Assembly (NCBI GenBank): GCA_003252535.1 | Contig: QKDN01000008.1 | Span: forward strand, 24,838 to 88,837 | Source: Campylobacterota bacterium | GTDB taxonomy: Bacteria; Campylobacterota; Campylobacteria; Campylobacterales; Sulfurovaceae | Direction of reading: 5' to 3' | DNA: 64,000 bases | Shown: positions 39,179-47,544 of the stretch, one piece after another | Numbering within the stretch: the stretch's first letter is position 1 | How the letters are laid out: each line of letters begins with the position of its first letter | The notes under the pieces: model-generated | What the model was told of the DNA's origin: nothing | What the model saw: only the letters and a program-made list of their open reading frames with translations | The model's database searches: none | Program-made: the position numbers and the translations under genes

Positions 39179-40297
39179 ATGATGACCGATCTTCTCCGAA
39201 GCAGAAGCTGCATCCCCAATTTTTTGACTATTTTAATATTGCCGCTGTTGCTGTTGCTCGCCCTGGTAGCTGCCTACCTTGGATTTTTACCGATCCATGT
39301 CGAGATCCATACGCTTGGTATCGTTGCTTTCATATTCATAATATTTGCCACTTTTATACGCCACAATGCCAACTATGCTGTATGTCAGATGAAAGGATCG
39401 TTCGATGTGATGGAGCAGGATCTCAAGTCTGCACTTCGCGAGAATGCTCTCACGATCATGGGGGTGACCAAATCGACCCTGTTGATCCACGATTTTATCG
39501 GTGAATACTACAAAGAGATCCGAAACGATAATTTCGCCAAGATCGCTTCGAGTGTATTCCCGATGCTGGGTATCCTCGGAACCTTTGTTGCGATCGCTAT
39601 CTCAATGCCTGATTTTACTGTCAAAAATCTCGATGCTCTGGACAAAGAGATATCTGTACTCCTTTCAGGTGTCGGGACCGCTTTCTATGCATCTATCTAC
39701 GGTATTTTCCTCTCCCTGCTTTGGACTTATTTTGAGAAGATGGGTACAGCGAAGGTCGAGAAGAAGCTCTACAACCTTGAACGTCTCTATAACAAGCATA
39801 TCTGGAAGAGGAGCGAACTGCTCAAACATCAGCATCAGATGTCGGAGTTCAAAGAGCAGCAGATCGTCCAGACACTCAAGGAGACCTTCAATATCGATTT
39901 TATCAAAGAATTGAATGAACAGTACCTGAGGAGCTACAAGACCATCGTGGCAGATACGACACATAGTTTCACTGTCCTTACCGACCATATCCAGGTAGCT
40001 GCCAAGGAGCTCAGGGAGACAATGGTGATGATCCATACGCGTGAAGAGAATCTCAAAGCATTGACTACGATGCAGGATAACATGGATGCCTTCAACAAGA
40101 ATGCATTGGTGCTTCAAAAAAGTCTCAAACAGTTCGACCATTCTATCGACCATGCTTTTGTCAAAATAGATTCCGAGATCGGTGAGATCGTTGAGAAGCT
40201 TGCGGATTTTGCGTCCGTTATCAGTGATCAGAACAGGGAACTGCATCATAACCTCAAGCTTAAAGAGCTTGAGGGTGAGACCAGAAAAAGAAGTTAA
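39179..40297 (+). CDS. MotA/TolQ/ExbB-family proton-channel protein (ZorA-like)
   Basis: A 372-residue protein with four membrane helices at about 14-36, 46-61, 123-143 and 160-185. The last two carry the ExbB/MotA pattern FPMLGILGTFVAIAISM and LLSGVGTAFYASIYGIFLS. A cytoplasmic helical tail of some 180 residues follows, probably coiled coil. It is paired with a MotB-like OmpA-domain protein 2 bases downstream. The pair resembles ZorA/ZorB of Zorya defence systems and flagellar stators. No flagellar or zorC/D/E gene is adjacent. A similar pair exists in Campylobacter, from memory, which favours a conserved envelope role. Confidence 0.82.
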   Translation: MMTDLLRSRSCIPNFLTILILPLLLLLALVAAYLGFLPIHVEIHTLGIVAFIFIIFATFIRHNANYAVCQMKGSFDVMEQDLKSALRENALTIMGVTKSTLLIHDFIGEYYKEIRNDNFAKIASSVFPMLGILGTFVAIAISMPDFTVKNLDALDKEISVLLSGVGTAFYASIYGIFLSLLWTYFEKMGTAKVEKKLYNLERLYNKHIWKRSELLKHQHQMSEFKEQQIVQTLKETFNIDFIKELNEQYLRSYKTIVADTTHSFTVLTDHIQVAAKELRETMVMIHTREENLKALTTMQDNMDAFNKNALVLQKSLKQFDHSIDHAFVKIDSEIGEIVEKLADFASVISDQNRELHHNLKLKELEGETRKRS

Positions 40298-40299
40298 CA

Positions 40300-41412
40300 A
40301 TGTTTTCCAGGAAGAGAAACGAGGAAGAGAGCAACTTCTGGATATCCTATGCCGACCTGATGGCTGGGTTGCTCTTTGTTTTTATCCTTCTTATAGGTGC
40401 TATCGTTTCCAAGTCGATCATCCTCAAGAGCGATCTGAGCAAAAAAGAGGATCAGCTCAGTTCTACCGAAAGCGAGCTTGTCAAAAAGAGGGAGAGACTC
40501 GAACTCCTTGCCCGTGAAGTTGAGGACAAGAATAAACTGATGGGTCAAAAAGACGATGTGCTCAGTGCTCAGGAACAACAGTTGAAATTCAAGTCGGAAG
40601 AGATCGACAAACTTACCAAAATGCTCCTTGATGCCAATACCAAAAACGACAGGCTCAACGGCAAGATCGTCCTGGTACAGAACCTTCTTGATCAGAGCAA
40701 AGCTAAACTCGATCAAAAAGAGAACACACTCAAAGAGCAGGAGGGGAAGATCGTCATCCTCTCCGATCAGCTTACCAAAAAAGAGGACCAGCTCCAGCTT
40801 GACAAAGAGCAGCTCTTGCAACTTGCCAATGCACTCGATGAAAAAGAGACCGAGTATACCCGTATCGTGCAGACGCTCCAGGACCAGAAAGCGAAGATCA
40901 AGAGCCTGACGGGGATCAAGATCAAGGTGATCGCCGCGCTCAAGGAACAGCTCGGTTCCCAGATCACTATAGATCCCAAGAACGGTTCTCTGAGACTCAA
41001 TTCGAGTATCCTTTTCGATGTCGGGAGCGCTACGCTCAAAGAGGAGGCCAAAGAGACGCTCAAAAAGAGCTTCGAGGAGTATATCGGCGCACTTGTGACC
41101 AACCCGCTGATTAAGCCCCATCTTGACCGTATCGTCATCGAGGGGCATACCGACAGCGACGGAAGCTACCTCTACAACCTCGATCTTTCGCAGCGAAGAG
41201 CTTTTGCGGTGATGAATTACCTGCTCACCCTCGATTTTGCAAAGATACACAATATCAAACCTCTGATGAGTGCCAGCGGCCGTGCCTACCAGGATGCTGT
41301 CTATGTTGATGGGGTGGAGGACAAAGAGGCTTCGAGAAGGATCGAGATCAAGTTCACGCTCAAGAACGACGATGCACTGCATGAGATTGAAAAGGTGCTC
41401 GATGCCAAATAG
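40300..41412 (+). CDS. MotB-like protein with OmpA peptidoglycan-binding domain (ZorB-like)
   Basis: A 370-residue bitopic protein. One membrane helix (about 21-40) follows NFWISYADLMAG; Asp19 occupies the proton-carrying position of MotB/ZorB. A long periplasmic Lys/Glu/Gln-rich coiled coil spans about 45-200. The C-terminal OmpA domain (about 225-365) includes SSILFDVGSATLKEEAKETL and VIEGHTDSDGSYLYNLDLS. It should anchor an ion-driven stator to peptidoglycan with the protein encoded just before. The coiled coil is much longer than in flagellar MotB. Confidence 0.86.
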   Translation: MFSRKRNEEESNFWISYADLMAGLLFVFILLIGAIVSKSIILKSDLSKKEDQLSSTESELVKKRERLELLAREVEDKNKLMGQKDDVLSAQEQQLKFKSEEIDKLTKMLLDANTKNDRLNGKIVLVQNLLDQSKAKLDQKENTLKEQEGKIVILSDQLTKKEDQLQLDKEQLLQLANALDEKETEYTRIVQTLQDQKAKIKSLTGIKIKVIAALKEQLGSQITIDPKNGSLRLNSSILFDVGSATLKEEAKETLKKSFEEYIGALVTNPLIKPHLDRIVIEGHTDSDGSYLYNLDLSQRRAFAVMNYLLTLDFAKIHNIKPLMSASGRAYQDAVYVDGVEDKEASRRIEIKFTLKNDDALHEIEKVLDAK

Positions 41413-41557
41413 TCTCAAGCCTCACAGGACTCTTAAGGCAAAGCATTACCTCGAAGAGAAACTTGAGATCGCCCGTGAAAAAGCTGCCCGTAAGATCATC
41501 ATCGAGCAGCCTGCGATATCGCTCTGGCAGAGGATCAGGAAATTTTTATTTCATTGA
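41402..41557 (+). CDS. 51-residue basic protein coupled to the MotB-like gene
   Basis: This short ORF (ATG 41402) overlaps the end of the OmpA-domain gene by 11 bases and encodes a Lys/Arg-rich helical peptide (HYLEEKLEIAREKAARKIII) ending in an amphipathic WQRIRKFLFH tail. It could be membrane-associated. The tight overlap and same codon style favour a real third member of the operon, but no family is recognised. Confidence 0.5.
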   Translation: MPNSLKPHRTLKAKHYLEEKLEIAREKAARKIIIEQPAISLWQRIRKFLFH

Positions 41558-41579
41558 CGGTATGTCGTCCAAATTTGGC

Positions 41580-41585
41580 TATAAT
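41580..41585 (+). promoter_or_regulatory. Putative -10 box for the Tyr/Gly-rich lipoprotein gene
   Basis: TATAAT lies 18 bases ahead of the ATG with a strong AAAAGGAG ribosome-binding site between them. The tight spacing suggests a very short leader. Confidence 0.4.
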
Positions 41586-41603
41586 TCCTTAAAAGGAGTC
41601 AGT

Positions 41604-42134
41604 ATGAAAAAGTTTATCAAAATGGCCACTGTAACGGGTGCCCTGGTATCGGGTCTTTTCCTTGGTGGTTGTACGCCTGAAGACAGATCGGCAGCTGCAC
41701 TGGGACTGGGTGTGGCAAGCGTTGCCGTGGCACTCTCAAGTTATGACTATCCCTACTATGATGACAGACCGTACTACTATTACGGCGGCAGGTATTACTA
41801 CGGCGGCTATTATAATGACGGGTACTATTATTATGGCGGGAGAAGATTCTACGATGGTTATTACTATTATAACGGACGAAGACATTACCATCCCTATTAC
41901 TACAAAAAGAACAACAGGTATATCAACGGCAGATACTACAACCCTGATCGTCCGGTCCGTTATATAAACAACGACAACAAGGTTAGAAGAAATTACAGTA
42001 CGAACAAGAGCAACAACTATGCTACATACAACCGACCGACCCGTAATGTGAGCTCGAACACTACTTCGAAATACAAAAGCGATGATGATAACAGAGAGAT
42101 CAGACGTGTCAACAGGGACAGAAACTACAGATAA
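41604..42134 (+). CDS. Tyr/Gly-rich lipoprotein
   Basis: A 176-residue lipoprotein: signal peptide with lipobox LGGC, lipidated Cys23. After an Ala/Gly-rich stretch, residues about 45-115 are dominated by Tyr, Gly and Asp in loose repeats (YYYYGGRYYYGG, YYYYNGRRHYHPYYY). The tail (about 115-176) is basic and Asn/Arg-rich. Such Tyr-rich surface lipoproteins may be adhesive or cross-linkable, but that is speculation. The start ATG is set by the strong AAGGAG 8 bases before it. The gene is monocistronic and convergent with the GIDE-like gene. Confidence 0.8.
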   Translation: MKKFIKMATVTGALVSGLFLGGCTPEDRSAAALGLGVASVAVALSSYDYPYYDDRPYYYYGGRYYYGGYYNDGYYYYGGRRFYDGYYYYNGRRHYHPYYYKKNNRYINGRYYNPDRPVRYINNDNKVRRNYSTNKSNNYATYNRPTRNVSSNTTSKYKSDDDNREIRRVNRDRNYR

Positions 42135-42177
42135 TACATCCTGTTTTCATCTGCCTTGCTGAGCAGATGGAACGGTG

Positions 42178-42888
42178 TCAGTAAATATATGCGTAGAGAC
42201 CTGACAGCAACAGAACGATCAGAAAGATTCTGAGAGAATAATCCCCGATCCCATATCTCCCTCTCGTAAGCTTGTCTCCCGAGAGGATCATAAAAGGGAG
42301 TCTCTCGCTGTAGGTATCGGTAATGATATAGTCCTCCCCATCCCTCAGTAGCCTTCCGAATACCGTGAGCGGTTCATTGCCTTTGATGATATAGGATTCG
42401 TAGAGATAGTTCTTGTACTTACGATTCTCAAGGTGTTCTGCTTCCGGTTTTTTCTGTGTTTTGCTTCTCTTGTTTACTTCGATGACGGTAGTAGGAGTAT
42501 GAAGCTTTGAATGGAGCCCCAGATAGACTCTCTGTTCCCCGTTTTTGAGAAGAACCTTTTCGCTCGATGTCGATTCAAGCACCGTCTTGACCTCTTTGTA
42601 TCCTTTGGCTGGGGCTTTGCGTTTGAAGCTCTGTACCCCCGAGAGGGTAGTGATATGAAACGCGCACTTGATCCTGTCAAAAGGAAGCTCACGGATATTC
42701 TGGGTTGCGACCGTACCGTAGAACTTCACATACATCCCCACCATTGATGGATGGAAATAGGGTGTCTCTCTGAAAGTCTTCTTTTCCCGCAGCAGTTTGT
42801 AAAACCATTGTGTCGCAAGATGGAGCAGCAGGAGCAGTACCGATACGACGACCCAGTCAAATATCCCGAATGCTTCGAACGCTTCCAT
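42178..42888 (-). CDS. Two-TM GIDE-like membrane protein
   Basis: A 236-residue inner-membrane protein: one helix at about 11-30, a soluble middle part, and a second helix at the extreme C-terminus (RIFLIVLLLSGLYAYI). The middle part has the general pattern of the GIDE domain found in eukaryotic mitochondrial E3 ligases and in bacterial proteins of unknown function (VKFYGTVATQNIRELPFDRI, then EPLTVFGRLL). No RING finger is present. I use ATG 42888; the longer reading frame through the (AAT/AAC) repeat is an artefact. It is the last of three tightly linked genes after the radical SAM enzyme. Confidence 0.65.
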   Translation of the reverse strand: MEAFEAFGIFDWVVVSVLLLLLHLATQWFYKLLREKKTFRETPYFHPSMVGMYVKFYGTVATQNIRELPFDRIKCAFHITTLSGVQSFKRKAPAKGYKEVKTVLESTSSEKVLLKNGEQRVYLGLHSKLHTPTTVIEVNKRSKTQKKPEAEHLENRKYKNYLYESYIIKGNEPLTVFGRLLRDGEDYIITDTYSERLPFMILSGDKLTRGRYGIGDYSLRIFLIVLLLSGLYAYIY

Positions 42889-42892
42889 TGCT

Positions 42893-43228
42893 TTATCCGT
42901 TGTTATTATTGTTGTTATTGTTATTATTATTATTATTGTTCGTATTGGTCGATTCGGGTTTGAGCCTGGTCCTGTCGGCTTCGATATCCTCCCCAAGATA
43001 GTAGGCGTTGCTTATCGAACTGATAGTGTTGCCGTCATATCGGATAATGTTGGATGTTTTGCTTTGCATGGATATTGCATCCGTTACCTTGTCGCCGTCG
43101 TAGAAGTAGAGCTGTCCGTCGCGATAGAGCAGATTCCTCCCCTCACCGATAAATCCATCAATTTTCGTAGTGAGATTCGGGTCGCTGACACCAAGCTGTG
43201 AGAGGAATATATCTGTTTTCTTGCTCAT
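42893..43228 (-). CDS. Small protein with poly-Asn tail, next to radical SAM enzyme
   Basis: A 111-residue protein with no signal peptide. Residues 1-90 are mixed polar (DIFLSQLGVSDPNLTTKIDG, LLYRDGQLYFYDGDKV, IIRYDGNTISSISNAYYLG). The end is ESTNT, then 14 Asn and a terminal Gly. The Asn run is encoded by mixed AAT/AAC codons. It starts 3 bases after the radical SAM/SPASM gene, so it is a candidate substrate of that enzyme, like RiPP precursors lying beside their maturases. No leader family is recognised and no Cys is present. Confidence 0.65.
   Translation of the reverse strand: MSKKTDIFLSQLGVSDPNLTTKIDGFIGEGRNLLYRDGQLYFYDGDKVTDAISMQSKTSNIIRYDGNTISSISNAYYLGEDIEADRTRLKPESTNTNNNNNNNNNNNNNNG
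42899..42940. repeat. AAT/AAC trinucleotide tract encoding 14 Asn
   Basis: Fourteen consecutive Asn codons (minus strand) include a run of five AAT triplets. The tract could expand or contract by slippage in multiples of three without a frameshift, changing tail length between strains. Confidence 0.85.
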
Positions 43229-43231
43229 GGT

Positions 43232-45040
43232 TCACTCCTTGATCCAGTAGAACTCTATATTGCTGAAGGGGAGATTGATCGCAGCGATGTGATAGAATGC
43301 GTTCTTTTGCTGCTTTTTGTAGTGATACTCCCGCATCGCTTTGGTCGTAAAGAAAATATTGTTCTTTATACTATCCAAAAAGAGATAAGAGTCACGAATA
43401 AGCAGCGGTGCGATATCGTAGCGGTAATAGCTCCCGACCTTCTCCGAAGCGCTGACGAAAGCGTTCCTGTAGATACTGTAGTCCCAGAGGTGCTCCTGCT
43501 TGGTGCGCGCTTCATCGCCGTAGACGACGGGGGTATCCCGCAGCAGCATGATATGGAGGGTATTGTTGGGTTCATCCTCCGGGTGTGTATCGATCGAGAA
43601 GATATCCTCGGCGACATGGAGGGAGATACTTGAGTCTTCTCCGAGGAAGATCGTCTGTGAACGGTTCTTGAGTATCTGGCTCTCCAGCGCATACACCCTG
43701 CCGTCCACCTCGAGTCGGAAATTCTCTTTGAGGTAGATATCCCGCAGCACCGTGTCGCCCTCTATGATGTGCATCAGGGAGTTGCGGTCTTGATAGAGCT
43801 CATGGGTGAGATTGAACTTTTTATATCTATGAGTTTCGAGCGTGTCGAGTGCAGCGTGCTTGTTGCGGAGGAGGTATTCCCTGACGGCTCTTTTGCGTTC
43901 ATCTTCACTGAGCGGAGGGTAGCGCAGCGGGTCGTCGCGGTAGAGCTCTTTCTGGAGCAGGCAGGTATAGCTTTTGGATACGCCTGTCTCGCTGCGGACG
44001 AAGGGGCAGCCGAGGTTGCACGAGGAGAAATACTCGCACTCCAGGCATTCGTCCGATATCCCCATCCGGTTCTCGTTGAGCTCTATCTGCTTCGTGCCGT
44101 TTGCGATGATGTTCTCTATCGTATCTCGGAAGATATTGCCATAGCGGTACTCCGTCGATGCCTGGCCGCGCGGGCAGGAGAAGACCTCGCCGTCACCCTG
44201 GAGGAGGAAGAATTTGCTGCCGCAGTTGCTGGCAGAGCAGCAGTACTCCGGGGTGAACTCCTTGAACCATTCGGTTCGCATGGCACCTTCGAGCTCCGTT
44301 CCTGCAAACGCCTCTTTGATCCTCCGGTAGAAGGCTACCTGCTCCTCGGGGCGCAGCATCTGAGTCCCCTCCACAGGGATTTCGAACTTCTCCCTGTTCT
44401 TCGACGAATCAAAAGAGAACATGATATTGAACCTCTCCATATCCAGTCCGATATCGTAGTGGATATGGTGGATATCGGCGATGAACTCATCGATGGAATC
44501 CAAATGCTCTTTTGTGACGACGCACGATATCTTCTTGCGGTGGGGGTAGGAGGCAAGCAGTTTGAGATTATCAACAATACGGGGGAGGGTGGAGACGCCG
44601 TGCTTGTTGCGGCGGTATTTCTCGTGGAGTCTCAGTGGCAGGTCGACGCTCCCGCTGATGGAGACCTCGTACTTCTCCAGAAGTTCGTAGTGTTTGTGGA
44701 AATTGTAGAGATTGGTCTTGATATGGAGCGGCGGGATCGTGAAACCCAGGGAACGGATCTGTTCTACATGGTCACGGTAGTATTGTTGCGAGAGCTCAAA
44801 AAGCTCTTCAAGCACCTTTGCAGGAAGCGTAGTCACCTCACCACCATGAAAGGAGAGATTGTAGGGGATATAACCGTTCTTCGTGAAGCTCTCTATAGCA
44901 TATTTCAGGGTATCGACCGCCTCTCTCCTGCCGCTCCCCACATCGGTCTCAAGACCGAGATAGCAGTAGCTGCATGACATATTGCAGTAGAGGGTAGGGA
45001 CATAGAGGAGATGGATGGGCTTTTTTATTTCTGTCATCAT
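43232..45040 (-). CDS. Radical SAM/SPASM enzyme, putative peptide or protein maturase
   Basis: A 602-residue enzyme. The radical SAM cluster is Cys19, Cys23, Cys26 (YCNMSCSYC), with HGGE at 65-68 binding SAM. A SPASM domain carries auxiliary-cluster cysteines at about 267/268, 273, 289, 332, 335, 341, 345 and 360 (CGSKFF, FSCPRG, CLECEYFSSCNLGC). After it comes an extra C-terminal domain of some 240 residues that I cannot place. SPASM enzymes modify peptides or proteins (RiPPs, sulfatases). The next gene encodes a small Asn-tailed protein, and a two-TM protein follows. Either of two adjacent ATG codons may be the start. Confidence 0.9.
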   Translation of the reverse strand: MMTEIKKPIHLLYVPTLYCNMSCSYCYLGLETDVGSGRREAVDTLKYAIESFTKNGYIPYNLSFHGGEVTTLPAKVLEELFELSQQYYRDHVEQIRSLGFTIPPLHIKTNLYNFHKHYELLEKYEVSISGSVDLPLRLHEKYRRNKHGVSTLPRIVDNLKLLASYPHRKKISCVVTKEHLDSIDEFIADIHHIHYDIGLDMERFNIMFSFDSSKNREKFEIPVEGTQMLRPEEQVAFYRRIKEAFAGTELEGAMRTEWFKEFTPEYCCSASNCGSKFFLLQGDGEVFSCPRGQASTEYRYGNIFRDTIENIIANGTKQIELNENRMGISDECLECEYFSSCNLGCPFVRSETGVSKSYTCLLQKELYRDDPLRYPPLSEDERKRAVREYLLRNKHAALDTLETHRYKKFNLTHELYQDRNSLMHIIEGDTVLRDIYLKENFRLEVDGRVYALESQILKNRSQTIFLGEDSSISLHVAEDIFSIDTHPEDEPNNTLHIMLLRDTPVVYGDEARTKQEHLWDYSIYRNAFVSASEKVGSYYRYDIAPLLIRDSYLFLDSIKNNIFFTTKAMREYHYKKQQKNAFYHIAAINLPFSNIEFYWIKE

Positions 45041-45141
45041 CCTTTTATTATATCATAGTATGATAACAGGTGATTATCGGCACAGCTGCAATAGGAATAA
45101 AATCTGAACATCATGTGCCAGATAAACAAAAGGAAGAATCA

Positions 45142-45690
45142 ATGAACTATACACTTGAGCGATCTATACGGTATTTCGGCATGGTGGCATGCATCCCTCT
45201 TGTCCTCCATGCCAATCAGTCACCTGCTATGCAAGATGCCCAAAAGCTGCCCTCCAGCCACTGGCGTATCCCGATAGAAGTGAAAAAAAATCTTAAAATA
45301 GTTTACCAGGTGAGTGAAGACAACAAAAAGAACGGGGTCAACAAAGCGCTGTTTTATGCTAAAAAGCTCCTTGATATCTACAATGCCAACGGTATACCTG
45401 ACAGCGAAATCGATCTGCATCTCGTTTTTCATTCCAAAGGGATCTATGCATTGATCGATGCAGCATCCCGCCAGCGTCTGAAGGTAAAAGATGGTATACA
45501 GAATGCAAATCTTGCTATCGTCGATGAACTGGTCAAAAGAGGTGTCAGTATCGAACTGTGTGAAAGCACTATGATGCAATACGGTGTCGAGCCGAAGGAA
45601 TTGATAGGTGGGGTATCGATAGTAGTGGCTGCATATGCCCGGATCATCGATCTGCAGCAGCTCGGCTATGCCTATATCAAGTTCGAGTAG
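45142..45690 (+). CDS. Exported DsrE/DsrF-like protein
   Basis: A 182-residue protein with a probable signal peptide (SIRYFGMVACIPLVLHANQ). The mature part has a DsrE/F-like alpha/beta pattern: LKIVYQVSEDNKKNGVNKAL, LHLVFHSKGIYALI, a helix with NLAIVDELVKRGVSIELCEST, and GVSIVVAAYARIIDLQQLGYAYIKF at the end. One Cys sits in the position often used for sulfur transfer (ELCEST). Periplasmic DsrE-like proteins are common in sulfur-oxidising Campylobacterota. I use ATG 45142, which has GGAAG upstream, rather than the longer frame from 45070. Confidence 0.75.
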   Translation: MNYTLERSIRYFGMVACIPLVLHANQSPAMQDAQKLPSSHWRIPIEVKKNLKIVYQVSEDNKKNGVNKALFYAKKLLDIYNANGIPDSEIDLHLVFHSKGIYALIDAASRQRLKVKDGIQNANLAIVDELVKRGVSIELCESTMMQYGVEPKELIGGVSIVVAAYARIIDLQQLGYAYIKFE

Positions 45691-45754
45691 AGAGTGATAA
45701 GATGACCTTTTCTGCCTTCCTCACAGGGAGGACAAAAAAGATCAAATACAAAAA

Positions 45755-45805
45755 CAAAACAAGGGGGTGGCTGCCGAGGGGGATCGGCTGCCAAAACAAG
45801 GGGGT
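45755..45805. repeat. 14-base direct repeat downstream of the second PII gene
   Basis: CAAAACAAGGGGGT occurs at 45755-45768 and again at 45792-45805, with GGCTGCC partial copies between. It lies in the 131-base convergent gap between the DsrE-like gene and PII copy 2. Function is unknown; slippage duplication is the simplest explanation. Confidence 0.6.
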
Positions 45806-45821
45806 ATAAGAAAAAGTATGA

Positions 45822-46172
<351 letters not shown>

Positions 46173-46183
46173 TTATTGTATTG

Positions 46184-47449
46184 TTATAGGTTGATGACTT
46201 TTTCGCCGTGTACTTTCTCGTCGAGACCGATTTGCTCTGTTTCTTCGTCAACTCTTCCGCCGCTTGTTACGATAGATGAGATAAAGAAAACGATCGCCGT
46301 CATTATACCACTATAAACTATAGTTAGAAGAATAGCTTTGATCTGAGCTACGAGCTGACCGCCGAGTGCAAAGTCGTCTGCTTTGAGGTATGGAGCGATA
46401 AAGAGCGCTGTCGCGATCGAACCCCAGATACCTACAAGACCGTGTACCCAGAAAGCATCGAGAGAATCATCGACACTGAACAGTTTTTTGATCTTAGCTA
46501 CACCGATGAAACCGACGATACCACCTACAAGACCGATGATGATAGCACCCATAGTATCTGCACTTCCTGAAGCCGGAGTGATCGCTACGAGACCAGCTAC
46601 TGCACCTGATGCACCACCGATAAGAGTAGGTGTTTTGTATACGATCCACTCAGCTACCAACCAACCGATCACACCAAGAGCCGCAGCTACGTTTGTGATA
46701 AGGAACGCGTTACCTGCAAGACCGTCAGCAGCTACTTCAGAACCGGCGTTGAATCCGAACCATCCGAACCATAGAAGCGCAGCACCAAGTACTGTCAATG
46801 CAGGTGAGAAAGGTTTGATAGCAGCTTTGCCGTAGTCTTTTCTGCGTCCGAGCATCATAGCTACTACGAAACCTGCAACACCGGCATTGATGTGTACGAC
46901 CGTACCACCCGCGAAGTCCATTTCACCGAAGTTAAGTGTAGAACCGCCGCCCCATGCCCAGTGTGTGATAGGTGCATATACCGCAAGTACCCATAGCGCT
47001 ACGAAGATAGTGAATGTAGAGAACTTTACTCTTTCGATCATCGAACCGGATGCGATCGCTACTGCGATAGCTGCGAATGTACCCTGGAATGCTACGAAAA
47101 GGAGTTCAGGAATAGAACCTTTGATCGTCTCATGTGTGATCCCTGCAAGGAGAAGTTTGCCATGACCCATAAGATCACCGTCACCGAATGCGATGCTGTA
47201 ACCGGCGATAACCCATACAAGTGTTCCAACTGCAAAAGCGATCAAGCTCATACCCATAGTGTTGAGGACGTTCTTGCTTCGTGTCATACCGCCGTAGAAG
47301 AGGGCTAGACCAGCAGGTGTCATGAGCATTACAAATGCAGTAGCAACAAGCATCCAGGCAGTGTCGCCTGAGTTTAGTGTAGGCGTTTCGTCAGCGAAAG
47401 CTGCCATAGGCATCAACGATGCCAAGAGAGTTAAGAATCTCAACTTCAT
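46184..47449 (-). CDS. amt: Ammonium transporter, copy 2 (with signal peptide)
   Basis: A 421-residue Amt channel of the AmtB type with a cleavable signal peptide (residues 1-19, ending FADE). The periplasmic entrance and pore residues are conserved: TPAGLALFYGGMTRSKN, GGTVVHINAGVAG with the first pore His and FWVHGLVGIWGSIA with the second. The C-terminal tail needed for PII contact is present (EETEQIGLDEKVHGEKV). PII copy 2 follows. A perfect 25-base palindrome lies 64-88 bases upstream, in the gap after the NtrB-like gene. Confidence 0.95.
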   Translation of the reverse strand: MKLRFLTLLASLMPMAAFADETPTLNSGDTAWMLVATAFVMLMTPAGLALFYGGMTRSKNVLNTMGMSLIAFAVGTLVWVIAGYSIAFGDGDLMGHGKLLLAGITHETIKGSIPELLFVAFQGTFAAIAVAIASGSMIERVKFSTFTIFVALWVLAVYAPITHWAWGGGSTLNFGEMDFAGGTVVHINAGVAGFVVAMMLGRRKDYGKAAIKPFSPALTVLGAALLWFGWFGFNAGSEVAADGLAGNAFLITNVAAALGVIGWLVAEWIVYKTPTLIGGASGAVAGLVAITPASGSADTMGAIIIGLVGGIVGFIGVAKIKKLFSVDDSLDAFWVHGLVGIWGSIATALFIAPYLKADDFALGGQLVAQIKAILLTIVYSGIMTAIVFFISSIVTSGGRVDEETEQIGLDEKVHGEKVINL

Positions 47450-47512
47450 TTTTCATCCTTTAGTTTAAGTTCAATCAAATGATAACAAGAAATGAAGTCT
47501 ATTTTGCGCCAT

Positions 47513-47537
47513 GCATTGATTAATTTTTAATCAATGC
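47513..47537. promoter_or_regulatory. Palindrome shared by both amt promoters, copy 2
   Basis: GCATTGATTAA-TTT-TTAATCAATGC is a perfect inverted repeat with 11-base arms and a 3-base centre, in the 95-base gap between the PAS-protein gene and amt copy 2. Its central 19 bases match the site upstream of amt copy 1 (36047-36065) at 18 positions. No T-run follows on the minus strand, which argues against a simple terminator. Confidence 0.55.
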
Positions 47538-47544
47538 TGTGCTT

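Noticed and set aside
40294..41418. 374-codon minus-strand frame opposite the OmpA-domain gene
   Set aside because: Antisense shadow; low-complexity Leu/Phe/Glu-rich with no recognisable fold.
39179..41557. Complete Zorya defence system
   Set aside because: Only the ZorA/ZorB-like stator pair is present; no zorC, zorD or zorE nearby, and a similar pair is conserved in non-defence settings.
42889..42996. 36-codon N-terminal extension of the GIDE-like protein
   Set aside because: It reads through the Asn-codon repeat in another frame (Ile/Thr-rich nonsense); ATG 42888 follows the upstream stop closely.
43769..44977. 402-codon plus-strand frame inside the radical SAM gene
   Set aside because: The opposite strand carries an unmistakable radical SAM/SPASM protein; this frame is a codon-bias shadow.
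47450..47544. Sigma-54 promoter or NtrC site before amt copy 2
   Set aside because: TGGCGC is present but the GC of the -12 element is missing at the right spacing, and no TGCACC-type NtrC site is seen.
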